Below are positions 7,517-14,482 of a stretch of DNA of 23,038 bases, piece after piece; the first letter of the stretch is position 1, and every line of letters begins with the position of its first letter. The notes beneath the pieces were generated by a model, which saw nothing but the letters and a program-made list of their open reading frames with translations, searched no databases and was not told where the DNA came from. The DNA is from an uncultured Clostridia bacterium (GTDB lineage Bacteria > Bacillota > Clostridia > Christensenellales > Borkfalkiaceae): NCBI GenBank assembly GCA_947176485.1, contig CAMWQS010000009.1, positions 1-23,038 on the forward strand. The letters are read 5' to 3'. Both the position numbers and the translations under genes were made by a program.

Positions 7517-8419
7517 TTATTTTCTCTGAATTTTCAGTTTTGTTTTTATGAATTTGTCAATCTTTTCATAGTGCTTCAACACAAGATAAAAAGCAAGAAC
7601 AATAAACGCAAGCAATAATATCCAAATTAACAGCCCCCACCACGTATTAAAAGGTATCAGCTCGAAGGAATACGCCGTAGAAAAAACACCAATAAGGCGC
7701 GTTATTATTATCATTACGATGAAGTACGGCCAAGTCATTGAAGATAACCCCGCAACGAAGCACAAAACGTCGTCGGGGAAAAGCGGCAAAAGGAACATTA
7801 AAGACAAAATCAAATAGTCCTTTCCCTTTAATTTTTTCAACCATTTATCCAAAGTGTCTTGCCCGACTATCCAGCAAACTGCCTTATAACCTACCCATCT
7901 GCCTATTGCAAAAGCCGTAATTGAGCCCAAAACTATACCGATAAAGCTATAAATTGCACACTTTAAAGGTCCGAACATCGCAACACCGACCGCAACGGAA
8001 ACCGACCCGGGCACAGGCAAAAGCACGACTTGAAGAAAACTGAAAATTATATAGATGGCAGCAGCCATACCGCCCATACCCTCAATATATTCCCTCAACG
8101 CTTCAACGCTGTTTATTTTGCCTAACAGCTCGGTTGCGCACAGCGCAAAGAACACGACGGAAAAAATATCGATAAATACGAGTGCGCATATGGTTAAACG
8201 ATAAAGTGAAACCATTTTTAACGCATAAAAAAGTATTCCGCCTACCATTAACAATCCAAGAATGAGACCCGAAATAAGCAATAAAATATTGAAGTGCACT
8301 GCAATAAATTCTACGTTTTTATATAAAAGTCCGTAGGCTATAAAAAGAAAAGCAGCCGTACTTAAGAGTACAACCGCCAAAATACTTATGCAATGTTTTA
8401 AAACTCGTATGCGGTCCAT
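7517..8419 (-). CDS. TVP38/TMEM64-family (DedA-like) membrane protein
   Basis: This 300-residue protein is strongly hydrophobic. I see three N-terminal membrane segments (about 10-32, 40-65 and 72-98), then the SNARE-associated/TVP38 domain from about 120 to 250, and a last helix near 262-285. A basic tail ends the protein. Family landmarks are VLLPVPGSVSVAVGVAMFGP, the glycine-rich GSITAFAIGRWVG and LLPLFPDDVLCFVAGLSSM. Members of this superfamily are implicated in lipid movement across membranes, and the specific role here is unknown. The gene follows RNase HI by 30 bases. It has no Shine-Dalgarno sequence, and a perfect inverted repeat containing TATAAT ends two bases before its ATG. It may be leaderless or depend on the upstream genes. 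Confidence 0.88.
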   Translation of the reverse strand: MDRIRVLKHCISILAVVLLSTAAFLFIAYGLLYKNVEFIAVHFNILLLISGLILGLLMVGGILFYALKMVSLYRLTICALVFIDIFSVVFFALCATELLGKINSVEALREYIEGMGGMAAAIYIIFSFLQVVLLPVPGSVSVAVGVAMFGPLKCAIYSFIGIVLGSITAFAIGRWVGYKAVCWIVGQDTLDKWLKKLKGKDYLILSLMFLLPLFPDDVLCFVAGLSSMTWPYFIVMIIITRLIGVFSTAYSFELIPFNTWWGLLIWILLLAFIVLAFYLVLKHYEKIDKFIKTKLKIQRK

Positions 8420-8420
8420 T

Positions 8421-8439
8421 AATACTATTATATAGTATT
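8421..8439 (-). promoter_or_regulatory. Inverted repeat enclosing a -10 box directly before the TVP38-family start
   Basis: AATACTAT and ATAGTATT form perfect 8-base arms around TAT. On the minus strand TATAAT (8432-8427) sits across the centre, 7 bases before the ATG at 8419. No convincing -35 lies 17 bases upstream. It could be a leaderless promoter with an operator, or an mRNA hairpin between GCGGAA and the ATG. Confidence 0.45.
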
Positions 8440-8449
8440 TTCCGCAATT

Positions 8450-8896
8450 TTATAATTCACTTTTCAAATTTTTAACTGCGTCGGTGGCAAGCTTATCGCA
8501 GATATTGTTATACTCGTTATCGGCGTGGCCCTTCACCTTTATGAAGGTAACGCGGTGCGTGCGGGTTAAAGACAGAAGCTCTCGCCACAAATCTTCGTTA
8601 AGAACGGGCTTGTTATCGGCTTTTTTGAAGCCCGACTTTTCCCAGCCGTAAACCCAACCGTTAGTAAACGCGTTAACGGTATATGCGGAATCGCTGTAAA
8701 TTTCCACCTCGCAAGGCTCTTTTAGGCATTTTAAACCTTCAATTACAGCCGTTAATTCCATTCTATTATTGGTTGTGGACTGCTCAGCGCCCGAGATACG
8801 CTTTTCAAAGCCTTTGAACATTAAAACCGCGCCCCATCCACCGGTTCCGGGGTTGCCAGAACAAGCACCGTCAGTATATAAAACTACCTTTTTCAT
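8450..8896 (-). CDS. rnhA: Ribonuclease HI
   Basis: Ribonuclease HI cleaves the RNA strand of RNA-DNA hybrids, including Okazaki primers and R-loops. From the ATG at 8896 the protein has 148 residues, close to the 155 of the E. coli enzyme. All catalytic positions are visible: D9 in YTDGACSGNPG, E47 in NNRMELTAV, D69 in YSDSAYTVN, H124 in VKGHAD and D134. I prefer this ATG to a TTG at 8929 because it places the YTDG motif at the usual distance from the N-terminus. The ATG overlaps the TGA of the interrupted proC frame as TGATG. There is no strong ribosome-binding site. If ribosomes stop at the internal amber codon of proC, coupling to rnhA could be reduced. Confidence 0.95.
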   Translation of the reverse strand: MKKVVLYTDGACSGNPGTGGWGAVLMFKGFEKRISGAEQSTTNNRMELTAVIEGLKCLKEPCEVEIYSDSAYTVNAFTNGWVYGWEKSGFKKADNKPVLNEDLWRELLSLTRTHRVTFIKVKGHADNEYNNICDKLATDAVKNLKSEL

Positions 8897-9705
8897 CACT
8901 TCGTCTGCTCTTTTGCGCGGCTTACGCAAGCGTCAACTGCTGAAGAAAGTGCCTCGGAAAGCCCTTTTTCTTCAAGAACCTTCACCGCCTCGACGGACGC
9001 ACCGCCCTTATTGCACGCCAAAATTGTAAGTTCTTCAACCGATTTTTCTTCCCTTTGAACCATCTCTGCACTGCCTAAAACGGTCTGAACGGCAAGAATT
9101 TTTGCTTCGTTTTTAGACAAGCCTTGCTTCACACCGGCATTAATAAGCGCGTCAATAAACATAAGCGTATACGCCGAACCGCTACCGCTAAGTCCGTAAA
9201 CGGCGTTTAATTTGCCCTCGTCAACGCTAACGATAGTTCCAAGCGTTCGTAAAACCTAAGTAATAAATTCACATTCGTCCGTTGACTTTTTAAAGTCAAC
9301 CATATCAATACCTATCGCGCCGCTGCCGATTTCACAAGGCAAATTTAATACTGCACGCGCAACCTTTATTACGCCTACCCCGAGAGAATTTTTAACTGAA
9401 TTTTTCGTTATTCCGTCCATTACGGATATAACTTTTTCGGGACGGATACCCTCTAATTCCTTTGAAATTGCCTCAAATTTCTTAGGTTTTACCGCAAAAA
9501 GCACGAATTCACTGTTTTCAGCAACGAATTTATTGCTTGTGCTCGTACGAACACCCAAATATTCAAGCTTATCTAATTCCTCCTCGCTTTCGTCGCTGAC
9601 GATTATCTTCTTTTCACGAATTAAATCAGATAATACGACGCCCCTTAAAATCGCGTTTGAAAAGAAAGAACAGCCGATTACGCCGAGTTTGAATTGCTTT
9701 TTCAT
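8896..9705 (-). pseudogene. proC: Pyrroline-5-carboxylate reductase, interrupted by one in-frame TAG
   Basis: From the ATG at 9705 (GGAGG 7 bases upstream) to the TGA at 8896 the frame is continuous over 270 codons, the usual ProC length, except for a TAG at 9256-9258. Before it come an N-terminal Rossmann region, FAVKPKKFEAI and VARAVLNLPCEIGSGAIG. After it come VLRTLGTIVSVDEG, LSGSGSAYTLMFIDALINAGV and LAVQTVLGSAEMV, matching the ProC dimerisation domain. ProC reduces pyrroline-5-carboxylate to proline. Other positions also deviate. GxGxMG appears as GCSFFS, MPNTP as VLNLP, and SGSGPAY as SGSGSAY. This pattern favours a decaying gene or divergent paralogue. There is no frameshift, so suppression, recoding or a sequence error remain possible. 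Confidence 0.8.
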
Positions 9706-9725
9706 AAATTTGCCTCCAAAAACAG

Positions 9726-9754
9726 TTGACTAAATTTAAGTTATATACTATAAT
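9726..9754 (+). promoter_or_regulatory. Near-consensus sigma-A promoter of tRNA-Trp
   Basis: TTGACT (9726-9731) and TATAAT (9749-9754) are separated by exactly 17 bases. Transcription should start near 9761, about 6 bases before the mature tRNA. It overlaps the region immediately upstream of the divergent proC gene. Confidence 0.88.
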
Positions 9755-9766
9755 TTGTTTGCTTTT

Positions 9767-9841
9767 AGGGGAGTAGCTCAACGGTAGAGTCGCGGTCTCC
9801 AAAACCGTCGGTTGCATGTTCGAATCGTGTCTCCCCTGCCA
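9767..9841 (+). tRNA. tRNA-Trp (CCA anticodon)
   Basis: The sequence folds into a full cloverleaf. The 7-bp acceptor stem pairs AGGGGAG with CTCCCCT. The D stem is GCTC/GAGT. The anticodon stem is GCGGT/ACCGT around CTCCAAA, with CCA at 9799-9801. The T loop is TTCGAAT on GCATG/CGTGT. The discriminator base is G, as usual for bacterial tRNA-Trp, and the 3' CCA is encoded. It reads UGG. It has its own strong promoter and terminator, so it is a single-gene transcript. Confidence 0.97.
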
Positions 9842-9842
9842 T

Positions 9843-9872
9843 AACCATCCGTTTTCGGGTGGTTATTTTTTC
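9843..9872 (+). terminator. Rho-independent terminator of tRNA-Trp
   Basis: AACCATCC and GGGTGGTT form an 8-bp stem with one G-U pair around a 6-base GTTTTC loop. ATTTTTTC follows. It starts two bases after the encoded CCA. The minus-strand reading lacks a T run, so it acts in one direction only. Confidence 0.88.
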
Positions 9873-9896
9873 ATTTTCTTGCTGGTTTTTTACTAC

Positions 9897-9922
9897 TTAT
9901 GTCACGCATAGTACTTCGCAAA
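9897..9922 (-). repeat. Dispersed 26-base repeat, copy C (intergenic, after purB)
   Basis: This copy matches copy B at 22 of 26 positions and keeps TTATGTC, CATAGTACT and the terminal AAA. The inner palindrome is less perfect, TATGTCACGCATA. It lies between the tRNA-Trp terminator and the purB stop codon, the only copy outside a gene. Confidence 0.55.
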
Positions 9923-9934
9923 TTTGTCAAATTT
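9920..9934. repeat. 15-base perfect inverted repeat over the purB stop codon
   Basis: AAATTTG and CAAATTT flank a single T. It overlaps repeat copy C and the purB TAA. No T-rich tract follows on the minus strand, so it is not a standard terminator. It may mark the 3' end of the purB transcript or be chance in AT-rich DNA. Confidence 0.4.
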
Positions 9935-11366
9935 AGACTTTTAAGTCACCGTTTTGACCTAAAACCGCCTTATTTTGCTCTAAAATAGGCTTAACTTCGT
10001 TTTCGACAAATTCAACGGTTTGCGAGGGCGCTCTACCTATAAATAACTTAGCATCAAGCATTTTATCAAGTTTTGAATGCACCGCTTTAAAGTCCTTATC
10101 CGCTTTTATAAGCTCGATAAGATTATTGTCTTGCCCAAGCTCTTTGACGTTTCTGCCAGCCTGCATTGATAAAACCCTAATCTTTTCGTGCAGCTCTTGT
10201 CTGTTTCCGCCCGCCTTAACGCATTCCATCATTATGTTTTCGGTTGCCATAAACGGAAGCTCCGCGGTGATATGCTTTTCAATGACCTTTTCGTATACGA
10301 CGAGGTTTTCGGAAACGTTCATATAAATATTCAATATGCCGTCAAGCGCAAGAAAAGCTTGTGAGTTTACTATTCTTCTGTTTGCCGAATCGTCCAACGT
10401 TCTTTCAAACCACTGCGTTCCCGCTGTTATTGCGCTGTTTGTGGGAAGTGAAATAACGAACTTAGCAAGTGAGCCCATTCTTTCACTGCGCATAGGGTTA
10501 CGTTTATACGCCATAGCCGAAGAACCAATCTGTGACTTTTCAAACGGTTCTTCAATTTCCTTCATGCTCTGCAAAAGGCGAATATCGTTGGAAAATTTAT
10601 AAGCACTTTGAGCTATCTGCGAAAGAACGCAAAGAACGTTATAATCGAACTTTCTGGGATAAGTTTGACCGGTTACACCGTAAACCTTGTCAAAACCGAG
10701 CTTTGCAACAACCTTTTTTTCAAGCTCCTTAACTTTGTCTTCGTCGCCGTTAAAAAGCTCCATAAAGCTTGCTTGCGTACCCGTGGTGCCCTTCACCCCG
10801 CGCAATTTGAAAGAATTTTGCAAGTTTACAAGACTATAATAGTCCATCGTCAAATCTTGCAACCAAAGCGTTGCACGCTTGCCAACTGTTGTAAGCTGTG
10901 CGGGCTGCAAATGAGTAAACCCAAGCGTGGGCAAGTCCTTGTACTTCAAAGCAAACGCAGAAAGCTTATCAATTACGTTGACGAGCTTTACTTTTATAAT
11001 TTCAAACGCGTCCCATAACATTATAAGCTCTGAATTGCAGTCAACGAAGCAGCTCGTCGCACCCAAATGAATTATCGGCATAGCCGACTTAGCTTGTTCA
11101 CCAAAGGCGTGAACGTGCGCCATTACGTCGTGGCGCAGCTTTCTTTCATAGCTTTCGGCAACATCGAAGTTGATATCGTCGGCGTACTTCTTCATCTCGT
11201 CGATTTGCGCCTTCGTGATATTCAAACCGAGTTCCATCTCAGCTTCCGCAAGCGCAATCCAAAGCTTTCTCCAAAGCTTAAAGCGCTTTTCATCGGAGAA
11301 GTTTTCCGCCATTTCATGACTTGCATATCTGGTAATCAACGGGTTCTGATAAATACTGTTATCCAT
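9933..11366 (-). CDS. purB: Adenylosuccinate lyase
   Basis: This 477-residue enzyme of the fumarase/aspartase superfamily acts twice in purine synthesis. It cleaves SAICAR to AICAR and adenylosuccinate to AMP, releasing fumarate. The signature loop SSAMAYKRNPMRSERM carries the mobile catalytic serine. HLGATSCFVDCN and the TLGFTHLQPAQLTTVGKRA segment give the histidines of the active site. The protein keeps the near full length of the larger PurB form. AGGA lies 6 bases before the ATG. The cyclophilin gene ends 12 bases upstream, so both follow the dCMP deaminase gene in one operon. The 3' end carries a 15-base palindrome and a copy of the dispersed repeat rather than a clear terminator. Confidence 0.96.
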   Translation of the reverse strand: MDNSIYQNPLITRYASHEMAENFSDEKRFKLWRKLWIALAEAEMELGLNITKAQIDEMKKYADDINFDVAESYERKLRHDVMAHVHAFGEQAKSAMPIIHLGATSCFVDCNSELIMLWDAFEIIKVKLVNVIDKLSAFALKYKDLPTLGFTHLQPAQLTTVGKRATLWLQDLTMDYYSLVNLQNSFKLRGVKGTTGTQASFMELFNGDEDKVKELEKKVVAKLGFDKVYGVTGQTYPRKFDYNVLCVLSQIAQSAYKFSNDIRLLQSMKEIEEPFEKSQIGSSAMAYKRNPMRSERMGSLAKFVISLPTNSAITAGTQWFERTLDDSANRRIVNSQAFLALDGILNIYMNVSENLVVYEKVIEKHITAELPFMATENIMMECVKAGGNRQELHEKIRVLSMQAGRNVKELGQDNNLIELIKADKDFKAVHSKLDKMLDAKLFIGRAPSQTVEFVENEVKPILEQNKAVLGQNGDLKV

Positions 11367-11378
11367 AGCTGTTCCTAA

Positions 11379-11900
11379 TTAAAATTTTACGGGTGCAGGA
11401 TAGTCAACACCGAAGGTTTCAACCGTAACCTTTTCCATGATTTGCGCTGTAAGCGGTCTGTCTTGCCAGTCGCACCTTACCGCTGCAATGCCGTCAACCA
11501 CTTCCATTCCTTCCGTTACCTTGCCGAATGCCGCATACTGTCCGTCAAGATGGGATGCGTTCTGATGCATAATAAAGAATTGTGAGCCGGCTGAATTCGG
11601 ATTCATTGCACGCGCCATAGAAAGCACGCCGCGAGAATGCTTCAAATCGTTTTGCTTAAAGCCGTTCAAAGCAAATTCACCCTTAATCGAATATCCGGGT
11701 CCGCCCGTTCCTACGCCTTTGGGGTCGCCGCCTTGAATCATAAAACCCGAAATTACACGGTGAAAAATAAGCCCGTCGTAAAAGCCGTTTTTAGCAAGTG
11801 AAATGAAGTTATTTACCGTATTCGGCGCCTTTTCGGGATATAATTCGGCTTTAATAACGCCGCCGTTCTGCATTTTAATAGTAATGATAGGGTTTTGCAT
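11379..11900 (-). CDS. Cyclophilin-type peptidyl-prolyl cis-trans isomerase
   Basis: This 173-residue cyclophilin catalyses cis-trans isomerisation of prolyl bonds during protein folding. The active-site arginine and surrounding residues lie in FHRVISGFMIQGGDPKGVGTGG. SQFFIMHQNASHLDGQYAAFGKV supplies the substrate pocket. There is no signal peptide or lipobox, so it is a cytoplasmic form. GAGGAG is 7 bases from the ATG, a strong ribosome-binding site. It lies between the dCMP deaminase gene (14-base gap) and purB (12-base gap). Confidence 0.95.
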   Translation of the reverse strand: MQNPIITIKMQNGGVIKAELYPEKAPNTVNNFISLAKNGFYDGLIFHRVISGFMIQGGDPKGVGTGGPGYSIKGEFALNGFKQNDLKHSRGVLSMARAMNPNSAGSQFFIMHQNASHLDGQYAAFGKVTEGMEVVDGIAAVRCDWQDRPLTAQIMEKVTVETFGVDYPAPVKF

Positions 11901-11914
11901 CTTTTTTCTCCTCT

Positions 11915-12367
11915 TTATAAATCGCTGAATTTATCGACGCGTACACCCGCTTCTTTGAAAAGAAGCATTGAAAATTCGTCGGGGTAGCCTTCCTTGTAGA
12001 CCACACGTTTAATGCCAGAATTTATTATTATTTTAGCGCAAATAACGCACGGCTGATGCGTGCAATACAGCGTACAGCCTTCGACGCTGCTGCCCACCTT
12101 TGCCGCTTGAACTATCGCGTTTTGCTCGGCGTGAACTGCGTAGCACAGCTCGTGCATGGTACCGCTTTTGATATTCATTTTCTGGCGCATACACTCTTTT
12201 TTGTCTACGCAGCTTTCTATACCTTGCGGCGCACCGTTATATCCCGTTGCGATAATACGCTTGTTTTTGACGATTATCGCACCGACGTGTCTGTTCTCTT
12301 GATAGCAGCTTGACCAAGTTCCAATAATCTCGGTCATCTCCATAAATCTTTTATCCCATTTATCCAT
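11915..12367 (-). CDS. dCMP deaminase / ComEB-family cytidine deaminase
   Basis: This 150-residue zinc enzyme has the deaminase signature HAEQNAIVQAAK, giving the zinc histidine and catalytic glutamate, and CTHQPCVICAK, giving the two zinc cysteines. The N-terminal WDKRFMEM...GYNGAPQGIESC matches dCMP deaminases (ComEB), which make dUMP for thymidylate synthesis. It is the first gene of a leftward operon with cyclophilin and purB. The promoter is at 12396-12424. Only GGG lies near the ATG, so the ribosome-binding site is weak. ComEB was named in a competence operon, but nothing here suggests a competence role. Confidence 0.93.
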   Translation of the reverse strand: MDKWDKRFMEMTEIIGTWSSCYQENRHVGAIIVKNKRIIATGYNGAPQGIESCVDKKECMRQKMNIKSGTMHELCYAVHAEQNAIVQAAKVGSSVEGCTLYCTHQPCVICAKIIINSGIKRVVYKEGYPDEFSMLLFKEAGVRVDKFSDL

Positions 12368-12395
12368 AAAAAACCCAATTTAAGTAGATAAAACG

Positions 12396-12424
12396 ATTTT
12401 ACCATATTTTTATATAAATTGCAA
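12396..12424 (-). promoter_or_regulatory. Probable sigma-A promoter of the dCMP deaminase-cyclophilin-purB operon
   Basis: On the minus strand TTGCAA (12424-12419) and TAAAAT (12401-12396) are 17 bases apart. A start near 12389 gives a leader of about 22 bases before the ATG at 12367. It lies back to back with the groES promoter. Confidence 0.6.
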
Positions 12425-12435
12425 TTTTTTACTTT

Positions 12436-12452
12436 ATAATGTTTAACATTAT
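12436..12452. promoter_or_regulatory. 17-base palindrome overlapping the groES promoter, possible operator
   Basis: ATAATGTT and AACATTAT are perfect 8-base arms around a single T. The right arm covers the -35 hexamer of the putative groES promoter. It is not a CIRCE element (TTAGCACTC-N9-GAGTGCTAA) or a CtsR heptad repeat, neither of which is present. An unidentified repressor could bind here, but the site is AT-rich and could be chance. Confidence 0.4.
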
Positions 12453-12471
12453 TTTGTTGAGTTTATAAAAT
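12443..12471 (+). promoter_or_regulatory. Probable sigma-A promoter of groES-groEL
   Basis: TTAACA (12443-12448) and TAAAAT (12466-12471) are 17 bases apart. A start near 12478 would leave a leader of about 33 bases with GGAGGA at 12497-12502, 8 bases from the groES ATG. A second TATAAT at 12435-12440 has no matching -35. Confidence 0.55.
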
Positions 12472-12510
12472 ATCTGTAATTAAAATGATTTAAATCGGAG
12501 GACTTTTTAA

Positions 12511-12795
12511 ATGACTATTAAACCTTTATTTGATAAAGTAGTCGTAGAAAATCTCAAGGCCGAAGAAAAGACCAAAAGCGGGCTTTACCTTACCTCGGCT
12601 GCACAAGAAAAACCCGCAACTTGCCTCGTCGTTGCAGTCGGCCCCGGCGGACTTGTTGACGGTAAAGACGTCAAAATGCAAGTAAAAGTCGGCGATAAAG
12701 TTCTGCTTGCAAAGTACAGCGGAACTGAAGTTAAAGTTGATGATAAAGAATACACGATTATCCGCCAAAGCGATATTTTGGCAATCGTTGAATAA
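12511..12795 (+). CDS. groES: Co-chaperonin GroES
   Basis: This 94-residue protein is the heptameric lid that closes the GroEL folding chamber. The N-terminal IKPLFDKVVVENLKAEEKTKSG, the mobile loop near residues 17-33 and the C-terminal KYSGTEVKVDDKEYTIIRQSDILAIVE are standard. GGAGGA stands 8 bases before the ATG. groEL begins 13 bases after its stop. These genes and tRNA-Trp are the only features transcribed rightward in the window. Confidence 0.97.
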   Translation: MTIKPLFDKVVVENLKAEEKTKSGLYLTSAAQEKPATCLVVAVGPGGLVDGKDVKMQVKVGDKVLLAKYSGTEVKVDDKEYTIIRQSDILAIVE

Positions 12796-12808
12796 GGAGT
12801 AAAAGAAA

Positions 12809-14437
12809 ATGGCAAAACAGATTAAATACGGCGATGAAGCAAGAAAATTACTTGAAAACGGCGTCAACATCGTTGCCGACACCGTAAAGATTACCTTAGG
12901 CCCCAAGGGCAGAAACGTCGTACTAGATAAAAAATTCGGCGCACCACTTATCACCAACGACGGCGTTACCATTGCAAAGGAAATCGAGCTTGAAGACCCG
13001 ATTGAGAATAAGGGCGCGCAGATTGTTAAAGAGGTATCCACTAAGACGAACGACGTTGCCGGCGACGGCACCACTACCGCCGTTGTTCTGGCGCAAGCAA
13101 TCGTAAAAGAAGGACTTAAAAACCTTGCAGCCGGCGCAAACCCTATGATTTTGAAAAAAGGAATTGCATCCGCGGTTGATACTGCAGTTGCCAAGGTTCA
13201 GTCCATTTCGAAACCCGTTGAAAGCAAACTTGCAATTTCACAAGTCGCTTCAATTTCCGCGGGCGACGAAAAGATTGGCGAGCTTATAGCTAACGCTATG
13301 GAAATCGTAGGCAAAGACGGCGTTATTACCGTTGAGGAAGGTAAAACTATGGCAACCGAGCTTTCCACCGTTGAAGGCATGCAGTTTGACAGAGGCTACG
13401 CCTCCGCCTACATGGTTACCAATACCGACAAGATGGAAGCCATTCTCGATAATCCCTACATTCTTATTACCGACAAAAAAATATCAGCTTTGCAAGAAAT
13501 TCTTCCCGTAATCGAGCCCATCGCTCAGCAAGGCGCAAGACTTCTTATCATTGCCGAGGACGTTGAAGGCGACGCGCTTGCCGCACTTATCGTCAATAAA
13601 TTAAAAGGTGTTCTTAACTGCGTTGCAGTTAAAGCACCCGGCTTCGGCGACAGAAGAAAAGCTATGCTTGAAGATATCGCTATTCTTACGGGCGGCACTG
13701 TGGTTTCTTCCGATTTGGGTTACGAATTCAAGGACGTAACTTTGGATATGCTTGGCAGAGCTTCTCAAATCAAGGTCGATAAAGACAACACCACCATCAT
13801 CGGCGGTACTGGCGACGCAGCACAAATTAAGTCCCGCGTGAACTCGCTTAAAGCTCAGATTATGGAAACTTCTTCGGACTATGACAGAGAAAAATTGCAA
13901 GAAAGGCTTGCAAAGCTTGCAGGCGGCGTTGCCGTAATCAGCGTCGGTGCGGCAACCGAAGTTGAAATGAAAGAAAAGAAACTGCGCATCGAGGACGCAC
14001 TTGCTGCTACCCGTGCTGCTGTTGAAGAAGGAATCGTTCCCGGAGGCGGCGTTGCGCTTTTGAATGCAGTGCCCGAGCTTAAAAAACTCGTTGCAAGCTT
14101 GCACGGCGACGAAAAGACAGGCGCGGCTATCGTTTTAAAGGCTATTGAAGAACCCGTTCGCCAAATCGCAAAGAATGCGGGTTACGACGGTTCCGTTATC
14201 GTAAACAACATTTTACGCTCGAAAAACCCCAACTACGGTTTCGATGCATACAACAACAAGTATACGGATATGGTTGAAAGCGGAATTATCGACCCCACTA
14301 AGGTTTCCCGTTCCGTTCTGCAGAACGCGGCTTCCGTTGCTGCAACCCTTCTAACCACCGAAAGCATTGTAACAGATATTCCCACTCCCCCCGCGCCCCC
14401 TATGGGCGGCAACCCCGACATGGGCGGAATGTATTAA
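12809..14437 (+). CDS. groEL: Chaperonin GroEL (Hsp60)
   Basis: This 542-residue ATP-driven folding chaperonin has the standard family length. ATP-site motifs are LGPKGRNVVLD, TNDGVTIAKEIE and AGDGTTTAVVLAQAI in the N-terminal equatorial domain. The C-terminal half has GGGVALLNAVPELK and the VGAATEVEMKEKKLRIEDALAATRAAVEEG stretch. It ends in a GGM-type tail, MGGNPDMGGMY. AAGGAG precedes the ATG by about 8 bases. It is transcribed with groES and ends at the shared hairpin at 14450-14482. Nothing suggests a divergent paralogue. Confidence 0.98.
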   Translation: MAKQIKYGDEARKLLENGVNIVADTVKITLGPKGRNVVLDKKFGAPLITNDGVTIAKEIELEDPIENKGAQIVKEVSTKTNDVAGDGTTTAVVLAQAIVKEGLKNLAAGANPMILKKGIASAVDTAVAKVQSISKPVESKLAISQVASISAGDEKIGELIANAMEIVGKDGVITVEEGKTMATELSTVEGMQFDRGYASAYMVTNTDKMEAILDNPYILITDKKISALQEILPVIEPIAQQGARLLIIAEDVEGDALAALIVNKLKGVLNCVAVKAPGFGDRRKAMLEDIAILTGGTVVSSDLGYEFKDVTLDMLGRASQIKVDKDNTTIIGGTGDAAQIKSRVNSLKAQIMETSSDYDREKLQERLAKLAGGVAVISVGAATEVEMKEKKLRIEDALAATRAAVEEGIVPGGGVALLNAVPELKKLVASLHGDEKTGAAIVLKAIEEPVRQIAKNAGYDGSVIVNNILRSKNPNYGFDAYNNKYTDMVESGIIDPTKVSRSVLQNAASVAATLLTTESIVTDIPTPPAPPMGGNPDMGGMY

Positions 14438-14449
14438 TTAAGCATTGCG

Positions 14450-14482
14450 AAAAAGCGCCGAGCTTACTGCTCGGCGCTTTTT
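14450..14482. terminator. Bidirectional terminator between groEL and the GNAT gene
   Basis: AAAAAGCGCCGAGC and GCTCGGCGCTTTTT form a perfect 14-bp stem with a 5-base TTACT loop. A T run follows on both strands, so it can end groEL on the plus strand and the GNAT transcript on the minus strand. The GNAT stop codon (14464-14466) lies inside the loop. Confidence 0.92.

Noticed and set aside
9842..9932. Small gene or RNA between tRNA-Trp and purB
   Set aside because: It holds the tRNA terminator, the repeat copy and a palindrome. No open frame with a ribosome-binding site is present.
10608..11018. Plus-strand open frame opposite purB
   Set aside because: It has no start signal or domain and lies opposite conserved purB sequence.
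12526..13194. Long minus-strand open frame opposite groES-groEL
   Set aside because: It is serine/phenylalanine-rich with no domain, and groES and groEL are unmistakable on the other strand. It is a shadow of codon bias.
13601..14104. Minus-strand open frame opposite groEL
   Set aside because: It has no recognisable motif or ribosome-binding site and lies entirely within groEL.
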